NCBI GenBank assembly: GCA_029747015.1
Contig: JAKOGI010000425.1
Coordinates: forward strand, 492,844 to 556,843
Direction: 5' to 3'
Length of the DNA: 64,000 bases
Source: Carnegiea gigantea
Lineage: Eukaryota > Streptophyta > Magnoliopsida > Caryophyllales > Cactaceae
Within the stretch, counting starts at the first letter, position 1. Every line of letters begins with the position of its first letter. This document shows positions 56,708 through 64,000 of the stretch, piece by piece. The notes below the pieces were generated by a model. That model did not search any database and was not told the DNA's origin. It saw only the letters and a program-made list of their open reading frames with translations. A program made the position numbers and the translations under genes.

Positions 56708-59676
56708 AGTGAGAGGGAGAGGCAAGGACCACCGTGTTTCCTCCATCTCCACCACACGTTGTCGCCTGGTGGGAGGTTTCAGATTCGTGGAGGAGGCGAG
56801 CCAATAGGTTGTGATACTAGGTGTCCGCATAGAGGGAGCGAGAGTTAAGAGTAGTGGCATTGACAATGGTGCTACAGTGGTGGCTGGTCGTAGTTATCAC
56901 CGACTCAAGGGTGATGGGTGAGCAGAGCCTAAACCGGCAGCCCAAAATCCACCCTCACCATCACAACCACCATCTTTCACAGAGGAAGTGAGTGTGAGGC
57001 CGAGAGGCCAAGGGAGGGAGAAGAGGGACAAACAGTAGTAGTACTAATAGAATGAGGCTCAGATGAGGAATTAGGGTTGAGGAAAATCGAACCAGCAACA
57101 TGGGAGGGGCGAGGAGATGCAAGCCCAGCTTCGAAATCACCCCAACAAACCCTAAATTTGGTCCTTTAGCTTGGATTCGAGGTGGGTGTTCTCAATTTCC
57201 TAATATAATAATAATTTTGCAAAGTTTTATCATTTCGTTCAATAAAATGAATTGCCTGTGAAGGTTTAGATTTGAGTGCGTGAGAATAATGGTAGTAGGT
57301 AGATTGTTTGACTTAAAATGATTTCAAATTCAAAATAAGATGATTTTAAAGATTGTTGTGGACGGTGTTGTGAGGAGGGAGTTTAGGTTGTGTGAAAAAT
57401 CCGTGAAATTTCGAAGCATAATGCCATGTTTTGATGATGTGCTATTATTGTTAATTACCAAAACTTGGTTAAAGCATGCTACCGAATCAAGTTGTGGTTT
57501 GTTAGCCTTGGATTCATGTGTGTGCTATGTGTGCATGCATGGACTGGGTTTTATGCCAAGTTAAAGCATTCTTAGCTGTTCCAGATTGTTTGTTTTGTTT
57601 AAAGGCTTCAAACTGAATGATTTGTGAACTAAGAGTTTGTTTACGTATGAACCTTGCTTGATTCACTTTAACCATGCCCTACCATCTTACGCTGAGCCTT
57701 TCAAATAGTTAAATTCTCAAGTAATTGGCTTAAGAGATGTTTGGTTGATTCAATGACTAAAGTAACATGCTGATTACCTAAACAAGTGACTTGAACATTT
57801 GAAAACCATTGATTACTTCCAGAAATTGTTTAAGTAGGCTACTGAGTTGGAAATCAATGTGAATTATGAATAAATACATTTATAATATGCTTAAAGGCAT
57901 GCGTTGATAAGTCTGTAAGTGAATTGCTTTGATGTGGGCACCGTATGGAGTTATGTCGTTAATAATGATTGTTAGACATTCGTTTGATAAGAATGCTTTT
58001 AAGCAAAACTGATTATGAGTAAGTTTTGGGCTTATAAGTTTTTAAGATGAGTTTTTAACATCACTTCCTTTGAAAAGCGAATGCGTACTTGGTCATTAAT
58101 TCGTTTATAGGCATGTTTAGTGAAAATGAATGGTTATATGCTTTTTGAAAGACAAATGACCTTATTTAGGCATTCTAGCCTTTTCGAAAATGAAAATACC
58201 ATTATTAGGATACAATGGAAATTTTAATGCAAGATGGGTTGAAAATGATAGGAATATGAAATATTTTGGGCTATAAAAGTGGTGCTAATGGTTTGGACAC
58301 AAGTTTAGGGATAGACCCATGGTATGGGAACTCCTAAATCTTAGGGAGTAGACCCAGAAGTGGGAACCCAAGAAGACTCTGATGATGATAAATGTTCACT
58401 AAATATGAAAGGCCCTAGGCATTACTATGAAGTGTGAGTGACGATTTCACTTAAATGAGCACAAATATGAGAATTCGATGCCCCATAAAATGATTTCATA
58501 CTTGTTATCTAATGAAAACGCTTCATTCGAGGAGCATGCCAGAGAAAACATTTGGAAAAATACATATACTCTTGAAATGATCTTTTATTGCATTTGAAAT
58601 GATCTTCCAGTGAATAACTATTATTTTATAAATGCTTACCTTGATTTAAGTGATGGTCCTTGCCTTTTATTCGTTAATCCCGTTTTCTTTCTAAAAGAAC
58701 CCTAGGGGGGTAACTTTAACTTAGCTCCTTGATATTAAGTGTTTATATGTGAACTAAAGGCCTTATTGTTCACAATGCCTGGATTATCGCTTGAGACAAC
58801 TTGCTATTGAGTCATTTTTAGCTGTTGTGTGATGTAAAATAAGTGTAGTATATGTGATTAGTTACAAGCATCATAGGTTAGGCAAGTTGAGAATTCTTGT
58901 CTATGAAATGGAAGAAGGAAAGAGATGCTATTTGAATCCTAGGGATTATAGAAGTATTGATGGATATGGAAGACCTTATATGCTTATCATGTGATATTAA
59001 ATATCATCCTATGTGATTGCTACTTAAAGTATTATGTGCAACTGTTTTGTTTTCATCACATTAAGAATCACTCATTGGGCATGTGGTAGCTCATCCCTTT
59101 TCTATTTGCCTTCTTCCCAGGTTCTTGGTGTGAGAGGTGGAAGTGGGCTCATGTAGGCCAGGTTGAACCCACTCTCTTCCTTTGGAAAAAGGAATTATGT
59201 GTGTATATAAGTCAGTTCCTTAGTTGAATCATGTAATTTGATGCATTCTTATATTCCTAAGCATATGCAAGTGAAATGCTTTGGTACATGCATTGCATAT
59301 TGAATAGCAGTCGCTCTGAATTGCTGTGTGAGTCAACCATCTGAATAGTCAGTCGTTTGGTTTAGTTGAAATTAGTTATTTTTGGGATGTAAACCCCAAC
59401 ACTCCAGATGTGTGGACCGTTAAGTTGTACTTTTTATTTCTTTCCTATTATTAAACTTTATACTTGGTGCACTCTGGGTGGGTGTCCCGTAGAGTTGTGC
59501 CTCCGGCGTGCAGCTGTTGAGCTTGTGAGCTTGTCTTTTATGCTTTTATATATTGCAGGGACTAATGTAAGACTTTAAGTCTGGGTTATCTTCAATTTTT
59601 AGGCAGAACTCTATCCTTTCGTTCTAAAAATTTTAGAAATAGCTAACATCATCGGCCCTAGGGGGTGGATGTCTTA
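56288..59676 (+). repeat. E11 3' LTR
   Basis: About 3.39 kb, starting TGTGACAATCGAGAATTTTC right after the polypurine tract and ending TGTCTTA where the 5' copy has TGTTATA. It shares blocks with the E1 LTR in opposite orientation, so E1 and E11 are related. It includes a long GA tract and a GC-richer patch (56570-57180). Open frames in and around the GA tract (56505-56866, minus) encode only Ser-Leu repeats and are not genes. Confidence 0.83.
56642..56704. repeat. (GA)n microsatellite in E11 LTR
   Basis: About 31 uninterrupted GA units, starting 354 bases from the LTR 5' end. Confidence 0.97.
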
Positions 59677-59794
59677 AAGAAACTCCCCCTCTCTCTATCT
59701 TCGAAGACCAGTAGAGCACCACTCCACAACTCCACCATCTTCATCCACCTTTATCACCATACGCCTAAGCAACACCAAATCTCACCCCCTTGCA

Positions 59795-60245
59795 CGGCTC
59801 GTCACCTTCCATCTCCGTTGTCTACATCATACTGAACTTAAGGGTCAAGATCGAAGAGGGGTAAGTATAAATGCAGCAAGCAATGGTGATTTTAAGCGAT
59901 ACAAAGGAAGGGAAGAAGCACACTACTTAACGCTGGGAAGGAGCATGCACTAAAGCCATTTTGGGTTTTGAGGTAGTTTCATTTTCAATTTTAGTAATTT
60001 AGAGCTTTAATTCTAGGGTTTACTTTTCCTTTTTCCTCTTTTAATTTCAAATTTTTCAGTCTGCTTTTACGTTTAGTTTTAAAATTTTTAGGATTTTAGT
60101 CTAGTTTAGTTCAAATTTTTAAGGTTTAATTTTAAGTTTTGTTTTACAAATTTTAAGTTTTAATTTCAGTATTTCTTTATTTTGATTTCCAATTTTAGAT
60201 CCGTTTTCTAGCCTTTAATTTCATGTAATCGAACTTTATTGCGTT
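59795..60245 (+). repeat. Module X, right copy
   Basis: Direct repeat of 52041-52408, located 118 bases after the end of the E11 3' LTR. It continues into 60246 and beyond with sequence not found on the left. Confidence 0.7.
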
Positions 60246-61079
60246 AATTTGGAGTAGGTTTGATGAATTTCAGATTGTGTTGAATCTTTTGGGTTATGCT
60301 TTGAATTAAATCATAAGCATGTTCTTCTCTACTTTGTTCCTCTATTTTGAGCCATGTTAATGGCAAATCTGCCATTTTTGTGAGCCTTGGAGCTCGGTAA
60401 TGGTGAGGGCAGACATTGGTTTTGTTTTTGGATTAATTTTAGCTTTGTTGCTGTTTGCTGGTTGCTAAATTCGAACCTACCTCCCCTTTTTATCTTCTTC
60501 GAATCTGGTAATTTCCACGCCTTCATTGTTATGGGCTACTGGTTGTGTAAATTGGGATGTTGAATCTTCTTTTTTTTTTTGCCCTGGTTTTCTGTTTTTC
60601 GATTTAAGAAGCTGGGGGTGTTGATTCCATCACTTGGATGTGGGTGAAGATGGGATTCGGCCATGGTTGTTCTAATTTCTTCCTTCTCTGTTTCTTCGTT
60701 TGTCTAGTAGTTGATTTTTAATTCCATGTTATTGTTAATTTGATATTTGGTTGGTCTTGGAATTTATGCAAGTATCGAATTTGATTTTGATTCTAGTTTG
60801 ATCCCTTGCTTGCTTATTGTATATGTTTTTTTCCCTTGATTTTTTACTTTTTTTTTCTTGCTTTACTATTATTCATAAGATTTGGCTCATTTCCTAAGTT
60901 TAGTCATGTGTAGCTTAATGTGATTAATTCAAGATTGGTGTTTAGATTAATAGTTAAATTTTGCCTATTTCAGTATCTGGGGTTGTTTAATTCTCTTTAG
61001 GATAATTTAGTTGACTGTGGCCTAATTTTGTCCTCATCCCTGATGATACGACCTTCAAGTATTACAGCAAAAGCTGTAC
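60246..61079. other. T-rich noncoding stretch
   Basis: No domain or credible gene. The plus strand is T-rich with short GA and T runs, intron- or leader-like. The minus-strand open frame 60329-60526 has no recognisable feature. Confidence 0.35.
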
Positions 61080-62485
61080 GCTTGCGCCCTTTAAATTTAC
61101 ACTCAAAAATCTTTGATAATTGACTAAATACTTATCTAAAAAAAACACCAGATTTCTATTATAGACTACCGTCCACCAATTTGTGCCACAAAACAACGAG
61201 CAAAGTTATCGCACAATCTCATTACAAAACGATCAACAATCTCTGTTCATCCTCCACTAGACACCATATCTATTCCTATATCTAATGATGAGTCCATCAG
61301 AGGTAGTCCTTTCAAAAAACCACAGGAGGAAGATAAAGAAAAAGTTTCCAAGAAACTCAAAAATTTTAATATACCATGCAAATCATTGAAACCAATTAGG
61401 AGAAAATTCTAGCAATTATCCACTCAAATCTCCCAAATTTAGAAATTTCCTCATAATAATATGCCACCTTTATTCAATCCTTCCAGCGTATCCAGTAAAG
61501 AAATTTCTTTTTTCCAACAGTAATTTTAGGACCTAAGAAGAAAAAAATCGAATTATTTCAAAAATAAAATTCATGCTCTTGTAAAATTAGAAAAGCCTAG
61601 ATTGTCAAAAACAAACATGTTATATCTCCAAACTGTCCTATATCAATCAATTTAAGAATTCTGATAAAAAATATAATCCCTCAAATATATTGAATTTTAT
61701 TTGAGTTATCAAGGATAATTCCAAAAGCCTTCCAAAATTAAAAACTCCATTTATCTAAGAAGAAATTTAAAACCAGGTGTTTTATCCCAAAAAATAAAAT
61801 TCGAGAAGGAAGATATCCATGAAAATAATGTGCCATAAATATGGAAAAACCAAGCATGTCGCGAAAAAATTATGTACAAACAATCCTAGAATATAAGAGG
61901 AAATATTCAAAGGTTGTTAATCAAAACACTCAAAAAATAAAGAAAATATTAGCAAAAGAAAATCATATTATGATTATGAATCCTTATCAACCATTGATCA
62001 AATTGATTTCAAAAAATGGTATATTTATGTTACTTTAAAAATTAAAAATAATTTTGAATTAAGAACAATAGCACTCCTTAATAGTGGTCTGGTCGAAAAT
62101 TCTATTAAAGCAAAATTAATTTCATCTCAATGTTATGAAAAAAAAAAAAACCAAAAGAACAACTTCTTAGGGCTAATGGCGCTCCATTAAAAATTAAGTA
62201 CAAATTATCAAATACTTTATTTATAGAGAATATTATTCCAAAAATTCAGTTATTCTACCTAAAAATATAAGACAATAAGTTATTCTTGGTACTCCATGCA
62301 TGAATCGAATCCATCCTTTCAACGTAGATCAATATGGTATTCATTCTAATATGAGATATACTATTTCTTTCAAATTGATTATTCCAAACGATTCAACTCT
62401 TTCCAAGAATAGTAATATGACTAAAATCAATAATACATGGAGAGTATATAGTAAAAAATATACTCTAAAGCCAGAAAAAAAATAA
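61080..62485 (+). pseudogene. E12: pararetrovirus-like knuckle and protease relic
   Basis: Degenerate plus-strand coding sequence that I read as the capsid end and protease of an endogenous pararetrovirus-like (Caulimoviridae-type) element. A Lys-rich region near 61530-61800 precedes a knuckle at 61831-61875 with spacing C-X2-Y-X4-H-X5-C, the second Cys being replaced by Tyr. Downstream an aspartic-protease loop at 62080-62088 reads N-S-G where D-S-G is expected, and the domain tail (HPFNVDQYGIHS, about 62310-62345) follows. Stops and frame changes are frequent and no RT is visible in the window. It is non-functional. A Ty3 relic remains an alternative. Confidence 0.5.
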
Positions 62486-63178
62486 ATAATGAAGAAACTT
62501 GATACTATACAAAAAGATAAACAAACTATAATCAAACTATTATGAGACATTGATAACAAATTAACAAATTTAATATGAAGAAATGATAACAAATCTATAA
62601 AACAAATAAAATATGCATATCAAATTATGCAAACTCAAGCACTTCAAGAAAAGACTAAAGAAATTTATGGCTTATTAATCTGAGCCCAGCTGCTAGTTTA
62701 TTCAAAAACAAATATTGGAAACAAAACCTTGAAGAAATCAAAAGAGATCTATCAAACTATGAAATAATATAACATTCATTTATTCGCAAAATAATTCATT
62801 CCAATCTTATCCTCCTTGATAATATCATGTGCATATACAAATATAAATTTGTATTCAAAAGTCAAAATCTATGATTACTATGCCCACATCACTTATAACA
62901 TATGCATTAAAAAAGGAAGCAATGTCTTACTCATGTTCTCCGAGCAATTAAGTTATAATCCACATATGAAGTTTGAACCGGATCTCAGTCCAATTATCTC
63001 AACTATTACAAAGGTATCTTATTTCATAACTTCAAAATTTGTCTTACAAAATAATATTTGAGATTTTGTTTCATAAACAATATTTTCTATCCTTAATTTT
63101 ATTATTAAGAATTTTGGGAGGATTTTAACCCAACTCATTTTCTCAAAAAACAATCTCACTTTAATTTCTTTATCACAA
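62486..63178 (+). other. Degenerate AT-rich sequence, possibly E12-related
   Basis: Contains Lys/Asn-rich translated stretches (62489-62780, coiled-coil-like, several stops) and an open frame 62816-63061 without a recognisable domain. It does not look like the RT that should follow a protease, so it may belong to another piece. Confidence 0.3.
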
Positions 63179-63766
63179 ATGGAACCAAACCCAAATAGAG
63201 GTAACCAAATTTGATCATATGTTCCTACTATTCAAGGCTTTGCTATCAAATTCAAAAGCCAAACTCAAATCAAAGCTTATCCTAAAATCAAAATTCAAAA
63301 GCAATATGAAAGTGTCATTGAATTTCTGCCTCTAGAATATAGCCATGTTGTGAAATCCACTGCTCATATTCCTCAAAAACCTCAAACGTCTCAATTACAA
63401 GTTTTGTCCAAACCCCAATCTCAAGCTTTCTACTTTTCAAAATCAAAAATCGAATTCAAAAGCTTCACTCATTTTCATGAACCACAATCAAATAAAACCC
63501 TAAAACTTCCAACTTCGGCCTTATTCTTTAGCCATGAAGCTCTCTTTCTTGAAGCTAACACACACAAAATCACACATTTCATGAAATTATCCTACTTGAC
63601 ACCAAATGTGCTCGGGTCGAGCATATTAAAGATGAGAAAGGAAAAGATCTTTATTACAATTTTAGAATTCTCAAGGTCTATTCAACCAAAGTATGTGGCC
63701 AATCCCCTTTTGAATACAAAAAGTTCTCATATCAATATATTCAAAGTTAATTCTCAAGGTCCATAA
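63179..63766 (+). pseudogene. Unrecognised 195-codon ORF with one early stop
   Basis: From ATG 63179 the frame reads MEPNPNRGNQI, a TGA stop (codon 12), then is open to TAA at 63764 (63350-63766 is the Met-started part). The protein is rich in Lys, Ser, Gln and Pro, with a Gln/Pro segment (PQKPQTSQLQVLSKPQSQ), then SFTHFHEPQSNKTLKL and THKITHFMKLSYLTP. I do not recognise a family. One stop in 196 codons in AT-rich DNA suggests a recently coding or conserved frame. It follows E12 in the same orientation and may be a further part of it. Confidence 0.4.
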
Positions 63767-64000
63767 TCTGCGAATTCATTAAGTTCTATGAAAAATTCAA
63801 TTTGACCAAAAATGCAATCTTGATCAAATTTAGATGTATTTAATGAGCCATACAAAGTTGGCCATAGAGACTCTTTCAACATCAGTTAAGACAGATGGAA
63901 AGCATTCTTCTTTAAGCTCGTCCAATGGTTCAAAGAAGAAAGCTACATTCAAAAAAATTCATGCAACGGTTAGAGCAACAAAGTGACAATGATAGTAGTT
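63767..64000. other. Window end
   Basis: No feature recognised; the reading frame of the preceding ORF is followed by more stop-rich sequence in all frames. Confidence 0.35.

Noticed and set aside
56505..56866. Three overlapping minus-strand open frames of 60-99 codons
   Set aside because: They are translations of the GA microsatellite (Ser-Leu repeats) inside the E11 LTR.

Overview
This window is plant nuclear DNA, probably eudicot and heterochromatic or pericentromeric. It is AT-rich and almost entirely LTR retrotransposons (Ty3/gypsy) and their relics, with stop codons and frameshifts throughout. I found no intact cellular gene, rRNA, tRNA or CRISPR array. Evidence for a plant host is initiator-Met and Asp tRNA primer sites, chromovirus, Tat and Athila pol proteins, a TR-GAG-type non-autonomous element, a Harbinger-type Myb relic and pararetrovirus-like pieces. 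Element names E1-E12 below are mine.

Layout. E1 (1-7459, minus) is a Tekay/Del-like element running off the left edge, with a 3.2-kb 5' LTR, primer site, an extra ORF relic upstream of gag, gag, protease, RT and RNase H. E2 (9511-16059, plus) is a complete but dead CRM-like chromovirus with paired LTRs and a 4/5-matching target duplication. E3 (17147-38501, plus) is an old Tat/Retand/Ogre-like element with 3.36-kb LTRs and a collapsed interior. Inside it sit E5 (about 23269-27140), another dead chromovirus, and E6 (28023-35920), a TR-GAG-like non-autonomous element that splits the 3' LTR of E3. E6 is itself split by E7 (31124-33567), a solo LTR with a perfect ATATG target duplication. The uninterrupted E3 5' LTR preserves the empty E6 target site at 17892-17896.

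Right of E3 lie a Harbinger-type Myb relic (38510-39288, minus) and an Athila-like pol, E8, cut in two (39405-39808 and 44037-46320) by E9 (39809-44036, minus). E9 is the youngest element: its LTRs differ by about 15 substitutions by eye. It carries only gag-protease and a remnant of the integrase C terminus. The Athila 3' region (46321-50016) ends at E10 (50017-52024, minus), a 3' fragment of a chromovirus. E11 (52409-59676, plus) is a Tekay-type LTR pair around a 2-kb interior without coding capacity, with a truncated left LTR and a shared flanking module (X) on both outer sides. From about 61080 to the end are degenerate pararetrovirus-like zinc-knuckle and protease segments (E12) and an unrecognised ORF relic.

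The elements show a history of repeated insertion, truncation and LTR recombination, with decay mainly by G-to-A/C-to-T changes that hit catalytic residues. Nothing here looks autonomous. E9 is the only element whose gag-protease is close to intact and could plausibly have been mobilised by a relative supplying RT and integrase. Percent identities are by-eye estimates, and boundaries marked 'about' were set by where protein or repeat similarity fades.
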